This document shows, piece after piece, positions 19,385-28,995 of a stretch of DNA of 38,213 nucleotides. Origin of the DNA: an uncultured Clostridia bacterium (GTDB lineage: Bacteria; Bacillota; Clostridia; Christensenellales; CAG-314). The notes under the pieces were generated by a model. The model did not search any database, was not told the origin of the DNA, and saw only the letters and a list, made by a program, of their open reading frames with translations. A program made the translations under genes and the position numbers. The DNA lies in the NCBI GenBank assembly GCA_947601445.1, contig CANQGD010000016.1:1-38213 (forward strand), given 5' to 3'. Numbering within the stretch: position 1 is the stretch's first letter; every line of letters begins with the position of its first letter.

Positions 19385-21916
19385 ATGTCCACACAAAAAT
19401 TACTGCTTATAGACGGAAACAGCATTTTGAATCGCGCCTATTTTGCATTGCCCATGATGAATGACGGTCAAGGACGCAATGTAAACGCCGTATACGGATT
19501 TATCAACATTTTGTTAAAAGTGCTTTCCGATTTGAATCCGGACAAACTGATCGTTGCATTCGATGAAAGGGGACACAACTTCCGAAAAGATTTGTATCCC
19601 GAGTACAAAGCCAATCGTCACGGCATGCCCGACGATCTTGCCGCGCAATTGCCGATATTGCACGAATTGCTCCGAGTAATGCGAGTGGAAATAGTAGAGT
19701 CTCCCGGAGTGGAAGCGGACGACATTATCGGCACGATTTCTCTTGCGTTTGACGGGGACAGCTATATAGTATCCGGCGATAGGGATATGTTGCAACTTGT
19801 CAGCGACAAAACAACGGTTTTACTTACCAAAAAAGGCGTTACCGAAGTGGAAGTAGTAGACCCCGAAACACTGAAAAACAACTACAATCTCACCCCTGCG
19901 CAAGTAATAGAATACAAAGCATTACGCGGCGACACGTCGGACAATATTCCGGGCGTAAAGGGCATCGGAGACAAAAAGGCCATGGCTTTGTTGGAAAAAT
20001 ACGGCGATATTGACACGTTGTATGCCAATGCGGACAAGGAAAAGGGCGTCTTGCACGATAATCTTGTCGCCGGCAAAGAGTTTGCTTATTTGAGCAAACG
20101 GTTGGCGACGATTATTACCGATGCGGCAATAGAGTACGATCTCGGCGCCGCAGGACTTCCCGTATACGGCGCAGAGGCAAAGCGTATATTCGAACAGCTT
20201 CAATTCCGTTCTATTATCAACCGAATAGTATTTGACGAAAACCAACGGGAGCCGCATCAAATAGAAGTTGAGTCGGTGGAAATAAAGACACCCGCGCAGC
20301 TTCGAGAAGTTATCGAAACGGTGAGTACGTCGGAATATTTTGCTTTCCACTGTGAGGGCGACGCTATTTATTTCGGAGTAAGCGACGTATTGCAATATGT
20401 GATAATTCCGTCGGACAGTTTTCTCGACGATCTGAGTTTTGACGTCGTTTGGGACAGTATCGAGCCGTTATTATCGGGCGACATTCCCAAAGCGGTCTAT
20501 GACGGAAAAGCCCTGAGGCACATTTTGGAACAACGCGGAATAACGCTCAATGCCGTAAAATACGACGTGAGTTTAATGCAGTATTTGGTGGAATATCGCG
20601 CCTACAAAGATTTGCAAGCGCTTGCTTCCGTCAACGGATACACCGCGCTTGGCGCAGCGATCTATGCGCTTGCCAACAAGCTTCTCGAACAAATTTCGCA
20701 ATGCGGGGTGGAAAAATTGTATTGGGAAGTGGAACTGCCTCTGTCCGAGTTGTTGTATAGAATGGAAAAGGAAGGCGTAAAGGTGGATGTGGAGTTGTTG
20801 GACAAAATGTCAACCGAATTGCACGCGCAACTTGACGATATTACGCAGGAAATATATCAATTGGCGGGAGAAACTTTCAATATCAACAGTCCGATGCAAT
20901 TGCAAAAAATACTTTTTGACAAATTGGGCTTGCCGCACGGCAAAAAGAATCAACGCGGTTACTCCACAGGCAACGACGTATTGGAAAAATTGACCGACAG
21001 TCATCCAATAGCAGGCAAAATTTTGTCTTTTCGACAAACATCAAAACTGCTTTCCACCTATCTGGACGGGCTGAAACCTCTTGTAAAACGCGGACTTGTG
21101 CACACAACGTTCAATCAAACGCTGACTTCTACGGGACGGTTAAGCAGCAGCGACCCCAATTTGCAGAATATACCCATTCGCAGCGATGCGGGAAAGGAAA
21201 TACGCAGATTGTTTGTATCCAAATACGGCGTTTTCGTAGGTGCGGATTATTCGCAGATAGAGCTGCGGTTACTTGCCGCGTTCAGCAAGGACGAAAATTT
21301 GTTGGATAGTTTTCGCAAGGGCGAGGATATACACCTGCGGGTTGCGTCCGAATTGTTGGGTATCCCTCCGCAAATGGTCAATCACGATATGCGGCGTATG
21401 GCGAAAGCCGTCAATTTCGGAATCATCTACGGTATATCCGATTTCGGCTTGTCTCAAAACATACATCTTTCCGTCAAAAAAGCACACGACTACATCAATT
21501 TGTATTTTCAACGTTTCCCCAACATAAAAAGTTATCTTGACGGTTGCGTCGAACAGGCAAAAAAAGACGGATACGTTACCACGCTCACGGGACGTCGTCG
21601 GCAGATACCCGAATTGAAAAGCGGAAACTACAATCTTCGTTCGTTCGGTGAAAGGGCGGCGATGAATATGCCTTTACAGGGTACCGCGGCGGATATTATG
21701 AAAATTGCCATGCTCAAAGTGGATCGCGCCATACACGCCGAAGGACTTAAAAGCAAAATAGTGTTGCAAATTCACGACGAATTGATAGTGGACTGCTATC
21801 CGGAAGAAGCGGAAAGAGTAAAAAGCATAGTCAAAGAACAAATGGAATCGGCAGTAACGCTGGAATGTCCGCTTACCGTCGAAACAGAAGAGGGTACGAC
21901 GCTGTATGAAGCGTAA
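19385..21916 (+). CDS. polA: DNA polymerase I
   Basis: 5' nuclease domain (LLLIDGNSILNRAYFA), palm DYSQIELRLLAAF, O-helix RRMAKAVNFGIIYG, QIHDELI; the 3'-5' exonuclease-like middle domain lacks an obvious DxE motif. Confidence 0.97.
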   Translation: MSTQKLLLIDGNSILNRAYFALPMMNDGQGRNVNAVYGFINILLKVLSDLNPDKLIVAFDERGHNFRKDLYPEYKANRHGMPDDLAAQLPILHELLRVMRVEIVESPGVEADDIIGTISLAFDGDSYIVSGDRDMLQLVSDKTTVLLTKKGVTEVEVVDPETLKNNYNLTPAQVIEYKALRGDTSDNIPGVKGIGDKKAMALLEKYGDIDTLYANADKEKGVLHDNLVAGKEFAYLSKRLATIITDAAIEYDLGAAGLPVYGAEAKRIFEQLQFRSIINRIVFDENQREPHQIEVESVEIKTPAQLREVIETVSTSEYFAFHCEGDAIYFGVSDVLQYVIIPSDSFLDDLSFDVVWDSIEPLLSGDIPKAVYDGKALRHILEQRGITLNAVKYDVSLMQYLVEYRAYKDLQALASVNGYTALGAAIYALANKLLEQISQCGVEKLYWEVELPLSELLYRMEKEGVKVDVELLDKMSTELHAQLDDITQEIYQLAGETFNINSPMQLQKILFDKLGLPHGKKNQRGYSTGNDVLEKLTDSHPIAGKILSFRQTSKLLSTYLDGLKPLVKRGLVHTTFNQTLTSTGRLSSSDPNLQNIPIRSDAGKEIRRLFVSKYGVFVGADYSQIELRLLAAFSKDENLLDSFRKGEDIHLRVASELLGIPPQMVNHDMRRMAKAVNFGIIYGISDFGLSQNIHLSVKKAHDYINLYFQRFPNIKSYLDGCVEQAKKDGYVTTLTGRRRQIPELKSGNYNLRSFGERAAMNMPLQGTAADIMKIAMLKVDRAIHAEGLKSKIVLQIHDELIVDCYPEEAERVKSIVKEQMESAVTLECPLTVETEEGTTLYEA

Positions 21917-22466
21917 AGTTATAGCTATAACGGGATATATAGGCAGCGGAAAAAGTCTGGTTTCCAATTTTTTGAGACAAATGGGTTACAAGACGGTAGA
22001 TTGCGACGAAATCGCAAAACAAATTTCCGAACAGCCCGATACAGTTTGCGCAGTAAAGGAATTGTTGGGCGACGATTATGTACAAAACGGACATTTGAAC
22101 CGTAAGGCAATACGTCTGAAAGTATTTTCCGACCCCGAATTGCTCAAAGAGTATCAAGCGTTGTTTTTCGGCACAGTAAAAAGTCGTCTGAACGACATTG
22201 TTTCGCAATCGCGTGAAACGGTGTTTGTGGAAATACCCGTTATAGACGCATTTGACTTTCCGTGGGATGAGATATGGTTGATACAGTGCGACCGCAAAAT
22301 ATTGTTTGACCGCGTAGCGGCGCGCGACGGCGTAACGGCGGACAGCGTTGCCGAGATACTTTCGCGTCAAAAACAGCCGAATCCTACGCGTACGATATTA
22401 AACGACGGCGATTTGTCCGATTTACGTAAAGCGGTTATCGATGCGCTCGCGCAAGCGAAATTGTAA
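21906..22466 (+). CDS. coaE: Dephospho-CoA kinase
   Basis: 186 aa; ITGYIGSGKSLVSNFLRQMGYKTVDCDEIA; overlaps the polA stop. Confidence 0.93.
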   Translation: MKRKVIAITGYIGSGKSLVSNFLRQMGYKTVDCDEIAKQISEQPDTVCAVKELLGDDYVQNGHLNRKAIRLKVFSDPELLKEYQALFFGTVKSRLNDIVSQSRETVFVEIPVIDAFDFPWDEIWLIQCDRKILFDRVAARDGVTADSVAEILSRQKQPNPTRTILNDGDLSDLRKAVIDALAQAKL

Positions 22467-22472
22467 TTTATC

Positions 22473-22551
22473 GTCAAATCATTTGACAAATTTTTGCAAA
22501 CGGTACTAAAATATATAAGGATTGTGAGGCGACTAACGAGGTCTGCCTCAC
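22473..22551 (+). promoter_or_regulatory. Antiporter promoter with overlapping palindrome and 5' leader hairpin
   Basis: GTCAAAT-c-ATTTGAC (22473-22487) overlaps -35 TTGACA (22483), 18-nt spacer, TAAAAT (22507); hairpin GTGAGGC...GCCTCAC (22524-22551) follows. Confidence 0.5.
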
Positions 22552-22608
22552 TAAAATTTTGTTAAGAAAAAACATCAGACAAAAAATTTTTACAAAGAAG
22601 GAAAAAAT

Positions 22609-24090
22609 ATGATTCCCGGCGGATATATCGGCAGTTTGCTTGCTATTGCAATAGCGCTAATTTTCGGATTACTCATTACCCGTTTGATGAAAGTCATCGG
22701 ACTTCCCAATGTTACGGGTTACTTGCTTGTAGGTCTTATTATCGGTCCTCACGCTTTGGGACTTATCAGCGAGGAAGTGCTTTCGGGCGCAAACGGAGCG
22801 GGCGGTCTGGATATAGTAAGCACCGTTGCATTGGGCTTTATCGGTTTCAGCATCGGCGTAGAGTTCAAGCTGTCCCACATCAAGGAGATAGGCAAAAGCG
22901 CCATCACGATAACGTTTTTCCAAGCTCTTACGGCAACGCTGTGCGTAGACGTGGGTTTGATAGCGATAAGTTTCGCCCTGCCCCAAGTTATGACTATTTA
23001 CGAGGCGCTCATTCTCGGCGCTATCGCAACGGCGACGGCGCCTGCGGCAACGCTGATGGTAGTGCGGCAGTACAAAGCAAAGGGCGTCGTTACGGGAACG
23101 TTGTTGCCCGTCGTGGCGTTGGACGACGCGGTGGGTCTCATCGTGTTTGCCATTTCCAACTCCATTGCCCTTTCCCTTGCCAACAATGCGGCGGGTCTCG
23201 GCGGCGCAATTTCCGCATTGGACATTGTGGTATGGCCCATTTTGGAAATCGTCTGCTCGTTGGTGATAGGCGTGGGCGTGGGCGCATTGCTTTCGATAGT
23301 TCCCCGTTTCTTCAAATCTCGCGACAACCGTACCATTGCGGCAATAACGTGCGTATTTCTGTCTCTCGGTATCTGCCAGTTGTTTGAAATTTTCGAAGAA
23401 AAGGGTTGGTTGCCCTTTGCGCTGTCCGATTTGCTCGTGTGCATGATGGCGGGCGCAACCTTCGTCAATATGCGTAAGGAAGCGGGCGTCATGATGGAAG
23501 GCACCGATCGTTGGACCCCCGTGGTGTTGATGTTGTTCTTCATCTTGTCGGGTGCCGAGTTGGACGTGATGATGTTCGCCGAAAACCCGCTGTTGATCGT
23601 ATGTATCGTCGCCTATATCATTTTGCGTTGCGCAGGCAAGTATTTCGGCACAATGGCGGGCGCCGCAATCACCAAAAGCGACAAAAAAGTGCGCAACTAT
23701 CTCGGTATAACGCTGTTTCCGCAAGCGGGCGTGGCAATAGGTATGGCAACTATGTGCAAAACCGAGTTTGCCAAGGAAGCCGCCTCGGTACTTGCCGCCG
23801 ACCCGTCCAATACAGCCGCTGCCGATCTTATCAGCCACGTCGGCGCAAACATAGTTACGATTACGATGTGCGCCGTGCTGATATATGAGCTTATCGGACC
23901 CGTACTCACCAAGTGGGCGTTGTCGCGCGCGGGTGAAATTGCCCCGGAAATGTTGCATCGTCGCAGAAACAAGCAACCCGCAGCTGTGTTTGCGGGAGAA
24001 AATACGGTAACTGCTACGTCCGAACCCGCCTCGCAGGATTTGCCGTCTCAATCGGATGATTCCGCCGAAAACCAAACCGATAAATCATGA
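22609..24090 (+). CDS. Cation:proton antiporter, Kef/CPA2-type
   Basis: 493 aa; GLPNVTGYLLVGLIIGPHALGLIS, ~12 hydrophobic segments, DDAVGLIVFAI; no RCK/TrkA-N domain visible. Confidence 0.85.
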   Translation: MIPGGYIGSLLAIAIALIFGLLITRLMKVIGLPNVTGYLLVGLIIGPHALGLISEEVLSGANGAGGLDIVSTVALGFIGFSIGVEFKLSHIKEIGKSAITITFFQALTATLCVDVGLIAISFALPQVMTIYEALILGAIATATAPAATLMVVRQYKAKGVVTGTLLPVVALDDAVGLIVFAISNSIALSLANNAAGLGGAISALDIVVWPILEIVCSLVIGVGVGALLSIVPRFFKSRDNRTIAAITCVFLSLGICQLFEIFEEKGWLPFALSDLLVCMMAGATFVNMRKEAGVMMEGTDRWTPVVLMLFFILSGAELDVMMFAENPLLIVCIVAYIILRCAGKYFGTMAGAAITKSDKKVRNYLGITLFPQAGVAIGMATMCKTEFAKEAASVLAADPSNTAAADLISHVGANIVTITMCAVLIYELIGPVLTKWALSRAGEIAPEMLHRRRNKQPAAVFAGENTVTATSEPASQDLPSQSDDSAENQTDKS

Positions 24091-24260
24091 AAAAAAGTAC
24101 GATGTATACTCTGATGCGTCAAAGCGAACTTGCCGACGACGACGGCATGGATTTAGATGACGCCGAATTGAGGGACGAACGTCCCGACGCGGAAAAATTC
24201 AAAGAAAAATACAAGGAATTTTACACCGACATCAAACTTTCCGATCGTGAAGATTGGTAG
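24087..24260 (+). CDS. 57-aa charged small protein overlapping the antiporter stop
   Basis: MKKSTMYTLMRQSELADDDGMDLDDAELRDERPDAEKFKEKYKEFYTDIKLSDREDW; start overlaps the antiporter stop as ATGA. Confidence 0.55.
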   Translation: MKKSTMYTLMRQSELADDDGMDLDDAELRDERPDAEKFKEKYKEFYTDIKLSDREDW

Positions 24261-24381
24261 TTTTCGTATCGCGATAAAGTATTTGCGCCGTATTTCACGG
24301 ATAGACGTGTATGCGTAACCGTGTTTTCGTCTTATTTATCAATAGGAAACGGCTGTGCAAGATAATTTTTCGACTTTTTTC

Positions 24382-24416
24382 AAAACCGACCTACGTCTTT
24401 GCGGGTCGGTTTTTGA
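24382..24416 (+). terminator. Intrinsic terminator between the antiporter and rnf operons
   Basis: AAAACCGACC - tacgtctttgcg - GGTCGGTTTTT. Confidence 0.75.
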
Positions 24417-24466
24417 AATTTTTGTTCCGTCGTAAAATATATGGTTTATTTTTATTTATATATTTA

Positions 24467-24495
24467 TTTACAATTATTTACCGTTGTGATATACT
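24467..24495 (+). promoter_or_regulatory. Promoter of the rnf operon
   Basis: TTTACA - 17 nt - TATACT with TGn extended -10. Confidence 0.55.
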
Positions 24496-24550
24496 GTTTG
24501 AGTATGGTGCAAACGCGCCACAAGAGAAAATCCCAACAAAGGAGTGTTTT

Positions 24551-25873
24551 ATGAAAACTTTCAAAGGTGGTTTTCATGTGCCGGACAATAAAGCGTTGAC
24601 GGCGGATGCGGCGATAGAGCAAATGCCTGCCGTAACCGACTATTACGTTTCGCTGTCGCAGCACATCGGAAAACCCGCGCAACCTGTCGTAAACGTAGGA
24701 GACGAGGTTGTGGAGGGGCAACTTATCGCACAGGCGTCATCTGCCGTATCGGCAAATATTCATTCGCCGGTATGCGGACAAGTTGTTGAAACGGTAAAAC
24801 GTAAAAATGTCCAAGGTGCCCAAGTGGACTGTATTCACATCAGGTCCAACGGCAAACAGGATAAATTTACGTATCAAAAGCTAACCGATCCCACTCCGCA
24901 GCAAATCGTCGAACGTATTGCGCAAGCCGGAATTGTGGGTATGGGCGGAGCAGGCTTCCCCACAGCAATAAAGTTGCAGCCCAAAGACCCCGTAGACAGT
25001 CTCATAATCAATGCCGCCGAGTGTGAACCCTATCTCAATTGCGACAATCGTCTTTTGATAGAGCGCACCGAGCAATTTCTTGCCGGCGTCAGACTGATTG
25101 CCAAGGCAATAGGCGTATCCGATATTTACATCGGTATCGAATCCAACAAGACGGAAGCCTACAACAAGCTTTTGTCGCAGGAGGGAGTGATAGCGGATAC
25201 AAAAGAGGCGCTTCAAAACCGCAAAGAAGGAGACATTGTTGCGGTGTTGCTCAAAAAGAAGTACCCGCAAGGCGCCGAAAAAACGCTTATCAAGGCATGC
25301 GTAAATCGCGAAGTTCCCGTCGGAGGGCTTCCCGCGGCAGTCGGTTGCATTGTCAACAATGTAGGCACCGCTTATGCGGTGTGGGACGCGGTAGTCAACG
25401 GCACGCCTTTGTATAAACGTCTTATGACGGTAAGCGGCGGCGGAATAGTTAACCCCAAAAACGTCGAGGTGGCGATAGGTACGCCGTTGTCCTCCGTTGT
25501 GGAACTTTGCGGCGGACTTTCCGATAACACCGTAAAATTGGTAAGCGGCGGTCCCATGATGGGATTCAGCCTGATGAATTTGGATGTTTGTACCACCAAG
25601 ACGGACAGCGGTTTCTTGGCGCTCACCGACAAAGAAGCATCTACTGTTCTGCCTACGCCCTGCATCAACTGCGGACGTTGCGCAAGCGTTTGTCCTATGC
25701 GTCTTATGCCAATGTACATCGATTTCTATACGACTGTGGGAGATACGGAAAATGCCGTCAAGTACGGCGCGCTCAACTGCTTTGAGTGCGGTACCTGCGC
25801 ATACGTCTGTCCTGCCAAGCGTCCGATAGTACAAAGCGTACGCCTGACAAAAATGAAAGCAAAGGAGAAATAA
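24551..25873 (+). CDS. rnfC: Rnf complex subunit C (electron transport complex)
   Basis: MKTFKGGFHVPDNKALTADAAIEQ..., GMGGAGFPTAIKL, two Fe-S motifs CINCGRCASVCP and CFECGTCAYVCP; start after AAAGGAG (the provided ORF extends upstream to 24311). Confidence 0.93.
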   Translation: MKTFKGGFHVPDNKALTADAAIEQMPAVTDYYVSLSQHIGKPAQPVVNVGDEVVEGQLIAQASSAVSANIHSPVCGQVVETVKRKNVQGAQVDCIHIRSNGKQDKFTYQKLTDPTPQQIVERIAQAGIVGMGGAGFPTAIKLQPKDPVDSLIINAAECEPYLNCDNRLLIERTEQFLAGVRLIAKAIGVSDIYIGIESNKTEAYNKLLSQEGVIADTKEALQNRKEGDIVAVLLKKKYPQGAEKTLIKACVNREVPVGGLPAAVGCIVNNVGTAYAVWDAVVNGTPLYKRLMTVSGGGIVNPKNVEVAIGTPLSSVVELCGGLSDNTVKLVSGGPMMGFSLMNLDVCTTKTDSGFLALTDKEASTVLPTPCINCGRCASVCPMRLMPMYIDFYTTVGDTENAVKYGALNCFECGTCAYVCPAKRPIVQSVRLTKMKAKEK

Positions 25874-25874
25874 T

Positions 25875-27032
25875 ATGTCAAACTTCGTATATTCAAGCTC
25901 TCCTCATATCAAATCCCCGCGCACGACCCGTCGCATAATGATAGACGTGTGTATTGCATTGCTTCCCGCGTGTATCGCCGGTTGTATTTTGATGGGTACC
26001 GCAAGTCCCGCCACGCCGGAGTTGGGTTGGATGTCTTTTATGCACCTCGCTATTTGTTGCATAACGGCGGTCGCGTCCGAATGGATTTACCTTTTGTGTT
26101 GCAAAAAATCCTTTAAGCAAATCATCAACGAATTTGACTTTACGTCACTTGTTACGGGTTTGCTTATCGGGATGAATCTGTATCCCACTTCCAAGTGGTA
26201 CGTGGGCATATTTGCAAGCATATTTGCGATAGTAGTGGTCAAGATGTTGTTCGGTGGCACGGGCAAAAACCTTGTCAACCCCGCAATAGCCGGCAGAATT
26301 TTCGCGTTTATAGCATTTGGCGCGGCATTCGGCGGCGTTATGGGTTATATGGGTCCGGGCGACAAGACTTGGGCTCTCGACTCTCCGATCGGCAACGGCG
26401 GCAGCGTCACGGCAGGTGCAACACCGTTGCAGACTTTGTTTAACGCCGACTACACAAGCACCCTTACCAACCTGGATTTGTTCCTCGGTACGGGCGTTGC
26501 CGGTTGCATAGGCGAAACCTGCAAACTTGCTCTCATCGTCGGCGGAATATATCTTGTTATCCGCGGCGTTTTGAATTTCCGCTGGCCCTTGGTGTACATT
26601 GCGACCACGGGAGTGGTGTCCGTCATAATTGCTTGGATAGACAACGTACAGGCGCTACCCAATGTCAATTCCGTAATGATAGGCGAGGCGTTCAAAGACG
26701 CAATCGGCATATTCCTGCCCTCGATACTCAGCGGCGGATTGATTCTCGGCGCAATATTCATGGCAACGGACTACGTCACAACGCCCAACACAAAGTTAGG
26801 TAACTACATCTACTTTGTACTGCTCGGCGTTTTGACTGCGGTACTGCGCAAAGCCGTTCGCGGCGAAGCGGTGTCCTTTGCGATATTGCTAATGAACATT
26901 CTCGTTCCGTTGTTTGATTTGGTATTCCGTCGCAGACCTTTCGGGTACGTCAAACCGCAAAAGCAACCTCGCCCCACCAAGGTCAAAACGTCCGAACCGG
27001 ACGAAAAACTGATTTCAAAGGAGGGTGAGTAA
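25875..27032 (+). CDS. rnfD: Rnf complex subunit D
   Basis: 385 aa; SSPHIKSPRTTRRIMIDVCIALLPA, LFGGTGKNLVNPAIAGRIF, flavin-site-like TAGATPLQTLF. Confidence 0.93.
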   Translation: MSNFVYSSSPHIKSPRTTRRIMIDVCIALLPACIAGCILMGTASPATPELGWMSFMHLAICCITAVASEWIYLLCCKKSFKQIINEFDFTSLVTGLLIGMNLYPTSKWYVGIFASIFAIVVVKMLFGGTGKNLVNPAIAGRIFAFIAFGAAFGGVMGYMGPGDKTWALDSPIGNGGSVTAGATPLQTLFNADYTSTLTNLDLFLGTGVAGCIGETCKLALIVGGIYLVIRGVLNFRWPLVYIATTGVVSVIIAWIDNVQALPNVNSVMIGEAFKDAIGIFLPSILSGGLILGAIFMATDYVTTPNTKLGNYIYFVLLGVLTAVLRKAVRGEAVSFAILLMNILVPLFDLVFRRRPFGYVKPQKQPRPTKVKTSEPDEKLISKEGE

Positions 27033-27033
27033 T

Positions 27034-28302
27034 ATGGCTGAAAAGGTAAAAAAGCCCAAAAATCCCGCGCTTATCGCGGCAGTAAAAGCAGTAGCTGTTT
27101 TGGTATGTATCTGCGTTGTGTGTGTTACTCTCCTTGCAGTGTGCAATGAGCTTATGTACATAAGCGACGATGAAAGATTTGACCGTTCGCTCAGCAAGAT
27201 ATACTACGGATTTGAAAAAGACCCAAGTTTTTCCACAACTCCCGTCAGTCAGTTTGCAAGTAACGCTGCCTACAAAGGACAGGTCAAAAATGTCTACAAA
27301 GGCAAGACAGGCGACTACATCATCGAAGTTTTGGGCGGTGGCGGTTATCAAGACGGTAGCGTCACGCTGTACGTCGTTATCAAAGCAGACGCTACGATAG
27401 GCGGTTGGACGGTCAAGGAAAACGTCAATCAATCCTACATCGACAATCTCCCCTCCAATGCGGGTTCCTCTTGGTATGTAGGCAAGGAAGTTTCCGGCGA
27501 TTTGGAGCTTGATATGACGGGCGCCACCGTAAGACTGACTTCCACGGCGATCAACAATGCCATCAACATGGCAGCTTACTATGCGCGTTCCGCACTCGGT
27601 CTGGGCGAAAATCCCGAAGCCGACGCACAAGAAGCAGTTAAGACATTGTTGGGCGAAGGTTACGAAAATGCAACTTTCACAAACGTAAACTTATCCACAG
27701 CAACGGTTGACGGCACCAAGAGCGTCGTCGACGCCCTTTCCGACGAGGATAATAAGCTCAGTTATTTGTTCCGCGTCACCAACGGCAACGACGTTTTCTT
27801 TGCTTACGTCTACGGCGAGGAAACGTTGAAGATGGTCATCGTTAAGGATGGAGAGATATTCTCCAAGAGCGAGGGTGTGTCCGATGAGGACGAATTCGTT
27901 GCAAATATTGCCGCAAACCGTATTTACACATTCACTTTCGGTAATTACAACGCCTATGCTATAATAACGGGCAATGCCGAAGGCGAGTATACCGTTGCGG
28001 GCTTGAAAGTGGGCGTCACTCCCAAAGACTACGTACTGTCCGTCAAGATTGAGGCGGATACCGACGGCAAGGGCAAAGTGAGCGCAATCACGGCAAAATC
28101 CAACGGTTACGTACCTCAGGGACCCGCTCAAACCGACACGGACAAATTGCTTACATCGCTTGTCGGCGCAAGACTCGACAACATCGAATCGCTCTACAAC
28201 ACCAACAAGGTTACGGGCGCAACGCAGTCTGCAAACCTGATACGTGCGGCGGTAGAAGCGGCTCTGACGGCATTTGACGCAGCCAATGCGTCAAGCAACT
28301 GA
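27034..28302 (+). CDS. rnfG: Rnf complex subunit G-like protein with two FMN-binding-like domains
   Basis: N-terminal TM; two TGAT motifs (LDMTGATVRLTSTAINNAI and NKVTGATQSANLIRAAVEAAL); between rnfD and rnfE; ORF also open from GTG 27025. Confidence 0.85.
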   Translation: MAEKVKKPKNPALIAAVKAVAVLVCICVVCVTLLAVCNELMYISDDERFDRSLSKIYYGFEKDPSFSTTPVSQFASNAAYKGQVKNVYKGKTGDYIIEVLGGGGYQDGSVTLYVVIKADATIGGWTVKENVNQSYIDNLPSNAGSSWYVGKEVSGDLELDMTGATVRLTSTAINNAINMAAYYARSALGLGENPEADAQEAVKTLLGEGYENATFTNVNLSTATVDGTKSVVDALSDEDNKLSYLFRVTNGNDVFFAYVYGEETLKMVIVKDGEIFSKSEGVSDEDEFVANIAANRIYTFTFGNYNAYAIITGNAEGEYTVAGLKVGVTPKDYVLSVKIEADTDGKGKVSAITAKSNGYVPQGPAQTDTDKLLTSLVGARLDNIESLYNTNKVTGATQSANLIRAAVEAALTAFDAANASSN

Positions 28303-28316
28303 GGAGGGCAAAGACA

Positions 28317-28994
28317 ATGAAATTACAAAGATTTAAAGAAATAGCTCTCGACGGAACGGTTCGTCAAAATCCCACCTTCCGACTTGTACTCGGAACCTGC
28401 CCGACGTTGGCGCTTACAACTGCTGCGATCAAATGTTTGGGCATGGGCGCGGCGGTTATCTTCGTGTTGGTATTCAGCAACCTGATAATATCGCTTTTGC
28501 GCAATGTCATTCCCGACAAGGTGCGTATACCTTGTTTCATCGTTATCATCGCGACGTTTGTTACCGTTGTATCTATGTTCATCGAAGCGTTTTTGCCTTC
28601 GCTGTACGAAAGTCTGGGCATGTATCTCGCGTTGATAGTGGTCAATTGTATCATTTTAGGACGTGCGGAAAGTTTTGCAAGTCACAATCCCGTTTTGGAT
28701 TCCGTTTGTGACGGACTGTTTATGGGTATCGGTTTTACCTTGTCACTCACGCTTATGGGTATCGTGCGCGAAGTTCTCGGCAAGGGAATGTTATTCGGCG
28801 CAACTCTTTGGAACTTCAAGATAGAGTTCTTTGCCAAACCTGCGGGCGCGTTCCTTACCTATGCGTTGTTCATTGCCATTTTCAACGTGTGCTACAACGC
28901 GGTAGAGCGCAAACTCAAACACAAGGCGGCTCACAAAGCGGCTGTTGCCGAACACCAAACCGAGTCGGCAGTTGCGATAACTAAGGAGGCGTAA
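28317..28994 (+). CDS. rnfE: Rnf complex subunit E
   Basis: 225 aa; NPTFRLVLGTCPTLALTTAAIKCLGMG, multi-TM; operon context. Confidence 0.93.
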   Translation: MKLQRFKEIALDGTVRQNPTFRLVLGTCPTLALTTAAIKCLGMGAAVIFVLVFSNLIISLLRNVIPDKVRIPCFIVIIATFVTVVSMFIEAFLPSLYESLGMYLALIVVNCIILGRAESFASHNPVLDSVCDGLFMGIGFTLSLTLMGIVREVLGKGMLFGATLWNFKIEFFAKPAGAFLTYALFIAIFNVCYNAVERKLKHKAAHKAAVAEHQTESAVAITKEA

Positions 28995-28995
28995 T

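Noticed and set aside
19385-21916. Lack of a DxE proofreading motif in PolA considered as unusual
   Set aside because: Loss of the 3'-5' exonuclease site is common in bacterial PolA proteins, for example in Bacillus and Thermus.
24311-24550. 80-residue N-terminal extension of the RnfC ORF
   Set aside because: It spans a terminator hairpin and the predicted promoter; the real start is ATG 24551 after AAAGGAG where RnfC similarity begins.
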